This document shows, piece by piece, positions 8,397-17,734 of a stretch of 64,000 nt of DNA. The stretch's first letter is position 1; each line of letters opens with the position of its first letter. Location: the NCBI GenBank assembly GCA_964422145.1, contig CAYQZV010000009.1, positions 1 to 64,000 on the forward strand, given 5' to 3'. Under the pieces are notes generated by a model. It searched no databases and was not told where the DNA came from. It saw only the letters and a program-made list of their open reading frames with translations. Source of the stretch: JACNKV01 sp964422145. GTDB taxonomy: Bacteria; Fidelibacterota; Marinisomatia; Marinisomatales; JACNKV01. The position numbers and the translations under genes were made by a program.

Positions 8397-9790
8397 TGTC
8401 TCCAGACCATCCTGATCGGTTAAATGCTGATTCGTTTCTGAACCATTTTCAACAACATGATCTGATCTACAAAGATGACCATGTTCTGGTGGCAGTTTCA
8501 GGCGGAATGGACTCGATGGTCTTACTTCATTTAATGACAGAAATCGCTGACGTTTATCCACTGACAATTTCGGTCGGACATGTTGATCATCACTTGAGAA
8601 AAGACTCTGCTTTAGATCGTGAATTTGTTCAAAGGACGTGTAACAAACTGAACATCCCAGTTTATATTAAAGAGTTGAACCCCGAAGAAATGCCCAAAGG
8701 AAGCAGTGTAGAAAACTGGGCGAGAACCGAACGCTACTCAGCTTTAGAGGCGATCAGAAACCGCATTCAAGCGGATCGGATTTCAACCGCACATCATGAA
8801 AATGATCAGGTAGAAACTATACTCATGCACCTGGCAGGCGGGTGCGGTTTGAACGGATTAAGAGGAATTCAAGAGAAACGAGATCGAGTAATCCGTCCGT
8901 TGCTTACATTTTCTCGCAAGGATATTGAACAGTACACCAAACGATGGAAACTCCAATATCGAGAGGATAAAACAAACAAAAATATTTCGAATCCGAGAAA
9001 CTTTATCCGGCATCAATTCGTAAAGCAATGGGAAGAAAACACGCCATCTTTAGGCAGAGGGTTTTCTCGAACCGCTGAGCATATGAATGACCTGACGGCT
9101 GGATTGGATTTTCTGATTCATAAAGTGACAAATGATCTCGTCAAAGATGTATCTTTAAATCGTTTGAAGATTCCGATTGAAGTCTTAGGTGACTATCCTG
9201 AAATTATTCAGGCGATGATAGTAAAAAACGTCAGCGAAGATCAATCAGTTTCATGGCGTCAGCATCAATGGGAAGATGTAAAATGTTTCCTCCGAACTGC
9301 GACAACCGGACAGACGTTCACGTTAAGTAATCAATGGATTTGTTTGAGAGACCGAGATGATTGGATCTTCGAAAAAGATCAAACACCTGCTCAATTGGAA
9401 ATCCACGCTGTTGAAGGAGAGAACATCAAAGTTGGAGACGCCACGTTTAAATGGGTGAGGATTCAGCAGGTTAAGGACACAAGACATGACCCGATGAACG
9501 AAGTCATTGACGGACGTTATATTCAAGATAAGAAATTGATGATCCGACCCTGGCGAGCAGGCGATGTTTTCATCCCTCTGGGGATGAAAGGGAAAAAGAA
9601 AGTACACGATTTCTTAGTGGATGAAAAAGTCGATCTCTTTTCGAAAAACCGTCAATACGTTCTCACTGCTGATAATGAAATCATTTGGGTTATCGGCAGA
9701 CGAATCAGCGATATCGTTAAGATCACTGAAAGAACCACGGAAGTTGTCAATCTGCAGTTCACGAAGAAGATTGAGGGAAACCAAAAATAA
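8396..9790 (+). CDS. tilS: tRNA(Ile)-lysidine synthetase
   Basis: Converts the wobble cytidine of tRNA-Ile(CAU) to lysidine using ATP and lysine, so that the tRNA reads AUA codons. The 464-residue protein has the N-type PP-loop SGGMDS at 35-40, the HVDHHLRKDS region, the HHENDQVET motif, and the C-terminal TilS domain (RPWRAGDVFIPLG followed by KVHDFLVDEKV). The ATG at 8396 overlaps the stop of the upstream gene by one base; a GTG one codon earlier is the alternative. The ftsH gene follows after a short gap, and tilS near ftsH is a common bacterial arrangement. Confidence 0.96.
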   Translation: MSPDHPDRLNADSFLNHFQQHDLIYKDDHVLVAVSGGMDSMVLLHLMTEIADVYPLTISVGHVDHHLRKDSALDREFVQRTCNKLNIPVYIKELNPEEMPKGSSVENWARTERYSALEAIRNRIQADRISTAHHENDQVETILMHLAGGCGLNGLRGIQEKRDRVIRPLLTFSRKDIEQYTKRWKLQYREDKTNKNISNPRNFIRHQFVKQWEENTPSLGRGFSRTAEHMNDLTAGLDFLIHKVTNDLVKDVSLNRLKIPIEVLGDYPEIIQAMIVKNVSEDQSVSWRQHQWEDVKCFLRTATTGQTFTLSNQWICLRDRDDWIFEKDQTPAQLEIHAVEGENIKVGDATFKWVRIQQVKDTRHDPMNEVIDGRYIQDKKLMIRPWRAGDVFIPLGMKGKKKVHDFLVDEKVDLFSKNRQYVLTADNEIIWVIGRRISDIVKITERTTEVVNLQFTKKIEGNQK

Positions 9791-9865
9791 AATGTGTAGA
9801 TTTTCACCCGTGAATACATATAGAAAAATATATCATCTGTAATTTGGATAGAAAGAAATGCAACA

Positions 9866-11932
9866 ATGAATAAAAAACCAAAGAATAAACCTACAAGATT
9901 TACTCCACCAAGGCGACCGCCGAAGAATAAAAAACCGAATGCGAAAAAACCAACTCCCCCCAAAGCCACATTTGAGTGGAAACGCGCAGGGAAAACGTCG
10001 ATTATTTGGGTTGCGATCATTATGGGAGCTATTTTCTTATCCGGGTTATTTACCGAAGGACTGAATAAAGAAGTCGAATTAGACTACTTCCAGTATCGTG
10101 AATATTTAGAGAATAAGCATATTTCCGAAGGAAAAGTGGTTGATACCGTATTTCATGGTGAATTTAAAGTCCCTCAAACCGTAACAACAAAAATGGGTGA
10201 AATTGAAAACATAAGTCATTTTTATGTTAATATACCCTTTATTGATCGGGAAGTGATGAACGAATGGGATACCTATGAGATTAAATATACCTTTGAAGAA
10301 GAAAGGATCAATTGGACTGGGTATTTACTCAATATGCTTCCATGGATTTTACTGATCGGGTTTTGGTTGTTTATCATGCGTAGAATGCAAGGCGGCGGTG
10401 GCGGTGGAATGAAGTCGGTATTCAACTTTGGGAAAAGCCGCGCCAAACTTTGGGATTCGAATGTGAAAAAAGTGACATTCAAAGATGTCGCGGGATGTGT
10501 GGAAGCTAAAGAAGAGTTAAAAGAAGTCATTGCCTTTTTGAAACATCCGAAGCGGTTTCAACGTCTGGGGGCAAAAATACCGAAAGGTGTACTGTTAGTG
10601 GGACCTCCAGGGACGGGGAAAACCCTATTAGCTCAAGCGGTGGCCGGAGAAGCCAATGTTCCGTTTTATAGTTTAAGCGGGGCGGATTTTGTAGAAATGT
10701 TCGTTGGTGTGGGAGCTTCTCGTGTCCGTGATCTGTTTGAACAGGGAAAGAAAACGGCACCTTGTATCATTTTCATTGATGAGTTGGACGCAGTCGGTCG
10801 TCAGAGAGGAGCCGGATTAGGCGGAGGTCATGATGAGCGGGAGCAAACGCTTAATGCCCTTCTTGTAGAATTGGACGGATTTGAATCCAATCAAAATGTG
10901 ATCGTCATGGCAGCGACGAACCGACCGGATGTTTTAGATCGTGCATTGCTGCGTCCGGGGCGATTTGATCGTCAGGTGGTTGTAGACATCCCTGATATGC
11001 AGGGGCGGTTAGGCGTGCTGAAAGTCCATGCGAAAAAAATTCTGATGAATAAACGGAAGGTCAAACTCGAGGATATCGCCAAAGGAACTCCCGGAATGGT
11101 GGGCGCTGATCTTGCCAATATCGTCAATGAAGCAGCGCTGCTGGCTGCACGAAAGAAAAAGAACGCGGTTGAAATGATCGACTTTGAAGAAGCGATCGAT
11201 AAAGTGATGATGGGTGTTCAGCGTAAGAGTTTGATTTTATCCGAATCTGAAAAGAAAGTGACAGCCTATCACGAAGCCGGGCATGCTCTGGTTGCAACAA
11301 AAACTAAAGGAGCTGACCCGGTTCATAAAGTGTCTATTATCCCGCGTGGTCGGGCATTGGGGATTACCATGCAGCTTCCCATCGATGAAAAACACGGCTA
11401 TTCAAGAGAATATATCGAAGGGCGGCTATCTATCATGATGGGCGGAAGAGCTGCGGAACGATTGATCTTTAGTGAACTGACGACGGGTGCAGGAAATGAC
11501 ATTGAACAGGCAACGAAAATTGCCCGAAAAATGGTCTGTGAATGGGGAATGAGTGACTTACTGGGCCCGTTAAAATTCGGGAAGAACACTGAAGAAGTAT
11601 TTTTGGGCAGGGACATTCAATCCCAGCGGGATTTTAGTGAAGTAACGGCTCGGATCATCGATGAAGAGATCGGAAGGATTGTACGAACTGCACAGAAGAA
11701 AGCAGAAGAAACTTTAAAGAAACACCAACCACTTCTTCACCGATTAGCTAAAGAATTGCTTGAACATGAAACGATTGACGGAAAAGATCTTTTGAAGATC
11801 ATCGATGGAAAATCATTGAGGAAAAAACCTGTTCAGAGGAGAAGAAAATCAGCTCCGAAAACCAAAAATGTTCAAACTAAGAAGATTCAAACAGCACCAA
11901 AACACGCTGATAGGAAACCACTAAAAAAATAA
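9866..11932 (+). CDS. ftsH: ATP-dependent zinc metalloprotease FtsH
   Basis: Membrane-anchored AAA+ protease that degrades misfolded membrane proteins and selected soluble regulators. The 688 residues contain a transmembrane helix at about 45-62, a periplasmic domain, a second helix at 157-171, Walker A GPPGTGKT at 246-253, Walker B IIFIDELD, the second region of homology (ATNRPDVLDRALLRPGRFDR) and the zinc motif HEAGH at 469-473. The first 43 residues are an unusually long Lys/Pro/Arg-rich cytoplasmic extension, and the C-terminus is also very basic. The last base of the stop is the A of the folP start codon, so the two are coupled. Confidence 0.97.
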   Translation: MNKKPKNKPTRFTPPRRPPKNKKPNAKKPTPPKATFEWKRAGKTSIIWVAIIMGAIFLSGLFTEGLNKEVELDYFQYREYLENKHISEGKVVDTVFHGEFKVPQTVTTKMGEIENISHFYVNIPFIDREVMNEWDTYEIKYTFEEERINWTGYLLNMLPWILLIGFWLFIMRRMQGGGGGGMKSVFNFGKSRAKLWDSNVKKVTFKDVAGCVEAKEELKEVIAFLKHPKRFQRLGAKIPKGVLLVGPPGTGKTLLAQAVAGEANVPFYSLSGADFVEMFVGVGASRVRDLFEQGKKTAPCIIFIDELDAVGRQRGAGLGGGHDEREQTLNALLVELDGFESNQNVIVMAATNRPDVLDRALLRPGRFDRQVVVDIPDMQGRLGVLKVHAKKILMNKRKVKLEDIAKGTPGMVGADLANIVNEAALLAARKKKNAVEMIDFEEAIDKVMMGVQRKSLILSESEKKVTAYHEAGHALVATKTKGADPVHKVSIIPRGRALGITMQLPIDEKHGYSREYIEGRLSIMMGGRAAERLIFSELTTGAGNDIEQATKIARKMVCEWGMSDLLGPLKFGKNTEEVFLGRDIQSQRDFSEVTARIIDEEIGRIVRTAQKKAEETLKKHQPLLHRLAKELLEHETIDGKDLLKIIDGKSLRKKPVQRRRKSAPKTKNVQTKKIQTAPKHADRKPLKK

Positions 11933-12768
11933 TGACATCTGACCAGTTTCAAAAGTGGAGAGGACAGCCAAACTCTTCTGCTTTATTGATGGGGATTTTA
12001 AACGTGACCCCGGATTCATTTAGTGACGGCGGACAATTTTTAGCCTTGGATAAAGCCGTTCAGTATGCTTTGAAAATGGAAAAGGACGGTGCGGATATCA
12101 TTGATATCGGAGGAGAATCCAGCCGGCCGGGAGCCAATCCGGTTTCAGCACAAGAAGAGCTTGACCGCGTTATTCCCGTCATCCAAAAAATACGGGGACA
12201 GTCTAACATTTTGATTTCTATTGATACCACAAAAGCAGTCGTTGCAGATGAAGCGGTAAAAAACGGGGCTTCATGGATCAATGATATAAGCGGGATGAAC
12301 AGTGATCCAAACATGGTGAAAATCGCTCGTAAACATCATGTCCCGATGGTGGTCATGCACATGAGAGGGACTCCTAAAACCATGCAGGTTGATCCGAAGT
12401 ATCATGATGTCATCCAAGAAATTTATGACTTTTTTAAAGAGAGACTCTTATTTGCGGAACAAAATGGGATTGAGAAAGAACAGGTTATTTTAGATCCGGG
12501 AATCGGATTTGGAAAAACGGTTGATGATAATTTTACAATCATTCGAGATCTTGATCGTTTTTCATCTTTGGGATGCCCTATTCTTGTAGGCCCTTCCAGA
12601 AAATCATTTATTGGTCAAACTCTCAAATTGCCCGAGAATGAACGATTGGAAGGAACGGCTGCTGCGGTAACCGCATCCATGATGAACGGTGCAAGAATTA
12701 TTCGTGTTCATGATGTCAAAGAAATGAGCCGCGTTATAAAAATCACTGAAAAGATTATTCAAGAATGA
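11932..12768 (+). CDS. folP: Dihydropteroate synthase
   Basis: Joins p-aminobenzoate to dihydropterin pyrophosphate in folate synthesis; it is the sulfonamide target. The 278-residue protein carries the N-terminal signature GILNVTPDSFSDGG, the second pterin-binding signature DIGGESSRPGA, the catalytic strands SIDTTKA and NDISGM, the segment DPGIGFGKT and the C-terminal GPSRKSFIG and RVHDV. Length and motifs are standard. The start overlaps the ftsH stop by one nucleotide, and dacA follows 43 nt later. The ftsH-folP-dacA order is seen in many FCB-group bacteria. Confidence 0.97.
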   Translation: MTSDQFQKWRGQPNSSALLMGILNVTPDSFSDGGQFLALDKAVQYALKMEKDGADIIDIGGESSRPGANPVSAQEELDRVIPVIQKIRGQSNILISIDTTKAVVADEAVKNGASWINDISGMNSDPNMVKIARKHHVPMVVMHMRGTPKTMQVDPKYHDVIQEIYDFFKERLLFAEQNGIEKEQVILDPGIGFGKTVDDNFTIIRDLDRFSSLGCPILVGPSRKSFIGQTLKLPENERLEGTAAAVTASMMNGARIIRVHDVKEMSRVIKITEKIIQE

Positions 12769-12811
12769 ATAGATGAGAATAAGTTAGGATTAACGTAATT
12801 TCACGCTAGTT

Positions 12812-13588
12812 ATGATTCTGTTCAAAATAGGATTTCTATCCGTAACACTTGTAGATGTGGTTGACCTTTTGTTAGTCAGCTGGATATTCTACACCGTTTA
12901 CCAGTACTTTAGAGGGACGCGTGCCGGACAAATGCTTGTCGGGCTGATCATTTTGTTGATCGGTTCATTTTTATTTAACGCATTTGGATTACGCGCTACT
13001 TCCTGGTTAGTCAATCAATTTCAAACGGTATGGGTTGTCGCATTTGTTATCTTATTCCAGCCGGAAATCCGACGATTACTTATTTATGTTGGGCAGCATA
13101 GATTCTTCCGCACTATTTTTCGGGTAGGAACATCCAAAACGATCGAGGCAATCGTTGAAACCGTCAATCAATTAACCGAGAAAAAATGGGGTGGATTGAT
13201 CGTGATTCAGCGGGAAACCGGCTTACGGTCTTATAAAGAAGCAGGGATGCCGTTAAAAGCCGAAGTCACAGCTCCATTGCTGATATCGATCTTTAATCCG
13301 ACATCTCCATTGCATGACGGCGCGGTAATCATCCAAAATGATATCATTGAAGCGGCTGCTTGTATCTTACCTTTAACTGAACGAACTACGATCGATTCGA
13401 ATATGGGAACGCGTCACCGTGCGGCTTTGGGCTTATCTGAAGAGACCGATGCCATAATCATTGTTATTTCAGAGGAAACTCAAAAAGTATCCATTGCAGA
13501 AGAAAATCGGTTTGTCCATATTGGATTGGATGAGATGGATCTTCGTAGGTACCTCAATGAACAATTATTTATTTCATCCGGGGAATGA
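12812..13588 (+). CDS. dacA: Diadenylate cyclase, CdaA type
   Basis: Makes cyclic di-AMP from two ATP; the messenger controls potassium and osmolyte uptake and cell-wall balance. The 258-residue protein has three N-terminal hydrophobic helices (about 10-30, 40-57 and 70-84) and a C-terminal DAC domain with the catalytic DGA at 169-171 (LHDGAVII) and RHR at 201-203 (GTRHRAA). This topology is that of CdaA/DacA rather than DisA. It follows folP, as is common in Bacteroidota and Firmicutes. The stop overlaps the next gene by 4 nt (ATGA). No CdaR or GlmM gene is adjacent, unlike the Firmicutes operon. Confidence 0.96.
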   Translation: MILFKIGFLSVTLVDVVDLLLVSWIFYTVYQYFRGTRAGQMLVGLIILLIGSFLFNAFGLRATSWLVNQFQTVWVVAFVILFQPEIRRLLIYVGQHRFFRTIFRVGTSKTIEAIVETVNQLTEKKWGGLIVIQRETGLRSYKEAGMPLKAEVTAPLLISIFNPTSPLHDGAVIIQNDIIEAAACILPLTERTTIDSNMGTRHRAALGLSEETDAIIIVISEETQKVSIAEENRFVHIGLDEMDLRRYLNEQLFISSGE

Positions 13589-14007
13589 CAAAAACGGATA
13601 AACAGCACTCCTTAGCTCGGCTGAAAGAGTTTTATAAAGATACAATGCTGACAGCGATCGGTATTGAAGTGACGGATTTCGGGAAGGATTTTGTCTGTGG
13701 AAAAATGCCGGTAGACCATCGAACGATTCAACCTTACGGATTACTTCACGGCGGAGCCTCGGCGGCTTTGGCTGAATCGTTGGGCAGTATTGCCGCAGGA
13801 CTTCAAATTGATCGCAGCTCCAAGTCTGTTGTGGGGATTGAAATCAATATCAATCATCTTAAAAGTGTAAAATCGGGTTGGGTTTTCGGAAAAGCAACTC
13901 CCATCAAAATCGGGAAACGTATTCATGTTTGGGAAATACGTATCAAGGATGACTCTGATCAACTGATCAGCATCAGCCGGCTTACTTTAGCTGTCATTAA
14001 TTCATAA
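13585..14007 (+). CDS. menI: 1,4-dihydroxy-2-naphthoyl-CoA hydrolase, hotdog fold
   Basis: Releases 1,4-dihydroxy-2-naphthoate from its CoA thioester, the step between MenB and MenA in menaquinone synthesis. The 140-residue protein closely matches the E. coli MenI/YdiI pattern: MPVDHRTIQPYG, then LLHGGASAALAESLGS with His55 and the catalytic Glu64, VVGIEININH and SRLTLAV near the end. Many similar PaaI-type thioesterases are unassigned, but this gene lies directly upstream of menF, menD, menB and menA, which supports the MenI role. The ATG overlaps the dacA stop by 4 nt. Confidence 0.88.
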   Translation: MTKTDKQHSLARLKEFYKDTMLTAIGIEVTDFGKDFVCGKMPVDHRTIQPYGLLHGGASAALAESLGSIAAGLQIDRSSKSVVGIEININHLKSVKSGWVFGKATPIKIGKRIHVWEIRIKDDSDQLISISRLTLAVINS

Positions 14008-14036
14008 CCTTCAACCAGCAATTCCTCTCCGAGAAA

Positions 14037-15200
14037 ATGAGTACAATTATTAGAGAGAATGTTTCGGATGTAAAATCGTTTTGGTCCGATATCATTTCGA
14101 TGAATGGATCAATTGCCCTTTGGCGTTGTCCCCGAGAAAAATCAGTCTGTTGTATTGCTGATATTTCAGGGATGGCACAAAAAGGACGGATCGATCTTCA
14201 GACAACCGCTCCCGGATTTATCATCAGCCCGTTTCTGAATCCTGAAGGAAATGAAACGTTATTCTTAAATCGTGATATTTATGCAGAGTATTCAGACGGT
14301 CAATGGATGATTCGTAATGGTGCTGAAAAACTTAATGCACAAACAAAGGACAACTCCAATCCTTATAATTACCATCTAAATGCACGTCCGGATACAGAAA
14401 TTTCCGGGGAGAAACCGCATTTTATCGAAATGGTGGAAAATGCACTGATTTCGATTCAAGACGGAGAATTCGAAAAAGTTGTTTCTGCGAGGACTTTAGA
14501 CGAAGCTTTACCCGATGATTTTGATGTCATTGATTATTTTTTCCAATTAGAACATACATACTCGGATGCTTTCGTGAGTTTGATCTCTATTCCGAACCGA
14601 GGGACATGGATTGGTGCAACTCCGGAACTTCTATTGGAATCATCTGAGAAACATTTTCGAACGGTGTCTGTAGCCGGGACTCAACCACTATCCATGGATA
14701 AAGATCTATCCGAAGTTGGATGGAATCAAAAGGAAATTGAAGAACAGGCTATGGTGAGTCGGTATATTATCGATCAGTTTAAAACCATTCGATTACGCGA
14801 ATTTACTGAAATGGGTCCGAGAACGGTACGGGCAGGAAATATGATCCATCTTAAATCGGAATATCATGTGAATTTGGAAGAAGTTAACTTTCCTGAATTG
14901 GGAACGGTCATGATGAATTTATTGCATCCGACATCAGCGGTGTGCGGAATGCCGAAATTTTCTGCTCTGCGTTTTATTGCAGCATACGAGCATTTAAATC
15001 GAGAATTTTACAGTGGATATTTAGGTCCCGTAAATATGGATGGCATTTCGCGACTCTACGTAAATTTACGTTGTATGCAAATTCTCAGAACCCGTGCTGT
15101 TCTCTACGCAGGAGCCGGGATTACTCATGATTCCATCCCTGAAAAAGAATGGGAAGAAACGGCATTAAAATGCCAAACGCTGTTAAATGTGATGAGATAA
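14037..15200 (+). CDS. menF: Isochorismate synthase
   Basis: Converts chorismate to isochorismate, the committed step of menaquinone synthesis, with Mg2+ as cofactor. The 387 residues contain the chorismate-binding domain: KVVSARTLD, TWIGATPELLLE, VAGTQPL, the stretch WNQKEIEEQAMVSRYI, then HPTSAVCGMPK, REFYSGYLGPV and YAGAGIT near the C-terminus. Such enzymes share a fold with anthranilate and salicylate synthases. The men neighbours on both sides decide the menaquinone role over a siderophore role. It lies 29 nt after menI and 10 nt before menD. Confidence 0.95.
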   Translation: MSTIIRENVSDVKSFWSDIISMNGSIALWRCPREKSVCCIADISGMAQKGRIDLQTTAPGFIISPFLNPEGNETLFLNRDIYAEYSDGQWMIRNGAEKLNAQTKDNSNPYNYHLNARPDTEISGEKPHFIEMVENALISIQDGEFEKVVSARTLDEALPDDFDVIDYFFQLEHTYSDAFVSLISIPNRGTWIGATPELLLESSEKHFRTVSVAGTQPLSMDKDLSEVGWNQKEIEEQAMVSRYIIDQFKTIRLREFTEMGPRTVRAGNMIHLKSEYHVNLEEVNFPELGTVMMNLLHPTSAVCGMPKFSALRFIAAYEHLNREFYSGYLGPVNMDGISRLYVNLRCMQILRTRAVLYAGAGITHDSIPEKEWEETALKCQTLLNVMR

Positions 15201-15210
15201 ACTCTAAACC

Positions 15211-16866
15211 ATGATTTCAAAGGCAATACAAAATACGCAACACATCTATGCTCTCGTGGAGGAATGTTATCAATACGGAGTGGAGAAAGCGGTTATTTGT
15301 CCAGGATCACGGTGTGCGCCTTTACTGATCGGATTTGGAAACCATCCGAAAATTGAGACCATTTCAATGACCGATGAACGTTCAGCGGGATATGTCGGAC
15401 TTGGGTTGGCACAACAATCCGGAAAACCCGTTGCGATCGTATCCACATCCGGGACGGCTGCACAAAATTTTATTCCCGCAGTTACAGAGGCTTATTACCA
15501 ACAGGTTCCGTTGATTGTGCTGACCGCTGACCGCCCGCCAGAATGGATAGACCAGTGGGATGGACAAACTATTCATCAGGATCACATGTTTGAACCCCAT
15601 ATAAAAGGGAGTTTCATATATACAGCTGATTCTTTGGATGTTAGCAGCCAAGCGTTCTCATTAGCCATTGAAGATTCAAAAGGCCCTATTCATTTTAATA
15701 TTCCAATCTCAGAACCTTTTTACCCAAATCATTCTGATGAAATCACATTTGATTCTGTATTCCAAAAAGACACACCACAAAGAATGGATACCATAGATGA
15801 GTCTATATGGAGTGAATTTCAGTCGATTTTAGACTCATCCAATCAAGTCATGATTTTGAGCGGACAATTGGAGCCGAACAAAAAACTTGTTCGATTATTA
15901 GATCAGATTGATATCCCGATTGTGAGTGATGTGATATCCAATTTACATGGATTGAAACGCAAGATTACATCGGCTGATTTGATATTTCAAACACAAGGTT
16001 CGGAACTTTCACCGGATTTTCTGATCACAATCGGTCGTTCTATTTTATCTAAAAACTTCAAATTGTATTTACGGAAACACAAACCTAAAGTCCATTGGCA
16101 TATTGGATTGGGAAACATTGGAGACCCTTTTCAGTCTCTGTCAAAAATTATTCGTGTATCTCCTGAGTCCTTTTTCAAAACTTTTATGAAGAAAGCGATT
16201 CAATATCCTGACCAAAAAACGTATTCAAATCAGCTGTTAGATTTACAAAAAGAAGTAAAGAGTAAATTATGTGCGATGATAGAAGGGGAACATAACTCTT
16301 ATCGTGCAGTTCAATTGATCCTTGAGAACCTCTCTGGCGGAAGCGTTCTGCATCTAGGGAACAGCATGCCGGTACGGATTGCGAATTGGATCGGAATAGA
16401 TAATACGTCAGTTGATGTTTACTCAAATCGAGGAACTTCGGGTATCGATGGTGTATTGAGTACAGCAGTAGGGCATGCATTGGCAGCACCGGAGAAACAG
16501 CACACACTGATCATCGGGGATCTTTCTTTCTTCTATGATCGAAATGCACTATGGTTAAATCATGCCTTTCCTAATAATTTGAGGATTGTAATCTTAAATG
16601 ACGGCGGCGGCGGGATTTTTGATATGATCAAAGGTCCGTCTGATCAAGGAGATCTACACCCATTATTTACCGTACCTCATCAACGATCAGCTGAATTAAC
16701 CGCAAAGGAATTTAACTTAAGCTATATGAAAACACATTCATTGCAGGAGTTAAATTCTATTTTAAAGATTAAGACTTCAGGGATCATCGAGTATTTTCCT
16801 CAAAATGATTTAAACAAAAATATATTTACAAAAATAAACGCAATAAATACAGTAGACTTACCATAG
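15211..16866 (+). CDS. menD: 2-succinyl-5-enolpyruvyl-6-hydroxy-3-cyclohexene-1-carboxylate synthase
   Basis: Thiamine-diphosphate enzyme that adds the succinyl-semialdehyde unit derived from 2-oxoglutarate to isochorismate. The 551-residue protein shows the N-terminal CPGSRCAPL and SMTDERSAGYVGLGLA, the pyrophosphate-side STSGTAAQNFIPAVTEA, LTADRPPE and the C-terminal ThDP motif GDLSFFYDRNALW followed by NDGGGGIFD. Length is normal for MenD. It sits second in the men gene run, with a 10 nt gap after menF. The last part after about 480 is somewhat divergent but without a break in frame. Confidence 0.96.
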   Translation: MISKAIQNTQHIYALVEECYQYGVEKAVICPGSRCAPLLIGFGNHPKIETISMTDERSAGYVGLGLAQQSGKPVAIVSTSGTAAQNFIPAVTEAYYQQVPLIVLTADRPPEWIDQWDGQTIHQDHMFEPHIKGSFIYTADSLDVSSQAFSLAIEDSKGPIHFNIPISEPFYPNHSDEITFDSVFQKDTPQRMDTIDESIWSEFQSILDSSNQVMILSGQLEPNKKLVRLLDQIDIPIVSDVISNLHGLKRKITSADLIFQTQGSELSPDFLITIGRSILSKNFKLYLRKHKPKVHWHIGLGNIGDPFQSLSKIIRVSPESFFKTFMKKAIQYPDQKTYSNQLLDLQKEVKSKLCAMIEGEHNSYRAVQLILENLSGGSVLHLGNSMPVRIANWIGIDNTSVDVYSNRGTSGIDGVLSTAVGHALAAPEKQHTLIIGDLSFFYDRNALWLNHAFPNNLRIVILNDGGGGIFDMIKGPSDQGDLHPLFTVPHQRSAELTAKEFNLSYMKTHSLQELNSILKIKTSGIIEYFPQNDLNKNIFTKINAINTVDLP

Positions 16867-16903
16867 AGTAAAAATGCTGTAACAAGCTAAATAGGAGTGT
16901 GGG

Positions 16904-17728
16904 ATGAATTGGAAACATCAATGGAAAACCATAAGAGAATATGATGAAATAACGTTTGAGTATTTTGAGGGGATCGCTAAGATCAGTATCAATCGCCCTG
17001 AAAAGCATAATGCATTTACTCCGCGCACCGTAGAAGAAATGATTGATGCCATGACTATTTGCAGGGATGATGAACATATTGAAGTGATTGTTTTCACTGG
17101 AGAAGGAGGAAAGGCATTTTGCAGCGGGGGAGATCAAGGCGTTCGAGGGCATGGCGGATATATCGGGGAAGATAAAGTTCCTCGATTAAATGTTCTAGAT
17201 TTACAAAAACAAATTCGTTCCATTCCAAAAGTAGTCATTGCGGCGGTTGCAGGTTGGTCGATCGGCGGCGGACACGTTCTGCATGTTGTGTGTGATCTTA
17301 CTATTGCGGCTGAAAATGCAATGTTTGGACAAACCGGTCCTAAAGTTGGTTCGTTTGACGGTGGGTTTGGGGCATCCTATTTGGCCAGAAGTGTCGGGCA
17401 AAAGAAAGCCCGTGAAATTTGGTTTCTCTGTGATCAATACAATGCGCAGCAAGCATTAGATATGGGACTTGTAAATACGGTTGTCCCATTGGATGAATTA
17501 GAAGATACATTCGTTGAATGGGCGAAAAAAATTCAAGAAAAATCTCCGTTAGCTATCCGTATGCTGAAATCTGCATTTAATGCAGAACTGGATGGACAAG
17601 CCGGCATCCAGGAATTAGCCGGAAATTCAACCTTATTATACTATTTATCGGATGAAGCTAAAGAAGGCAAAAAAGCATTCTTAGAAAAAAGAAAACCTGA
17701 TTTTTCAAAATATCCGAAGTTTCCGTAA
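16904..17728 (+). CDS. menB: 1,4-dihydroxy-2-naphthoyl-CoA synthase
   Basis: Crotonase-fold enzyme that closes the second ring of the naphthoquinone by a Dieckmann-type reaction on o-succinylbenzoyl-CoA. The 274 residues carry the MenB-specific pattern FCSGGDQGVRG, the oxyanion-hole segment GWSIGGGHVLH, GQTGPKVGSFDGGFG and the C-terminal MLKSAFNAE...GKKAFLEKRKPDF. These motifs separate MenB from general enoyl-CoA hydratases. An AGGAGTG ribosome site precedes the ATG. The gene runs directly into menA, 6 nt away. Confidence 0.97.
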   Translation: MNWKHQWKTIREYDEITFEYFEGIAKISINRPEKHNAFTPRTVEEMIDAMTICRDDEHIEVIVFTGEGGKAFCSGGDQGVRGHGGYIGEDKVPRLNVLDLQKQIRSIPKVVIAAVAGWSIGGGHVLHVVCDLTIAAENAMFGQTGPKVGSFDGGFGASYLARSVGQKKAREIWFLCDQYNAQQALDMGLVNTVVPLDELEDTFVEWAKKIQEKSPLAIRMLKSAFNAELDGQAGIQELAGNSTLLYYLSDEAKEGKKAFLEKRKPDFSKYPKFP

Positions 17729-17734
17729 TGTGCC

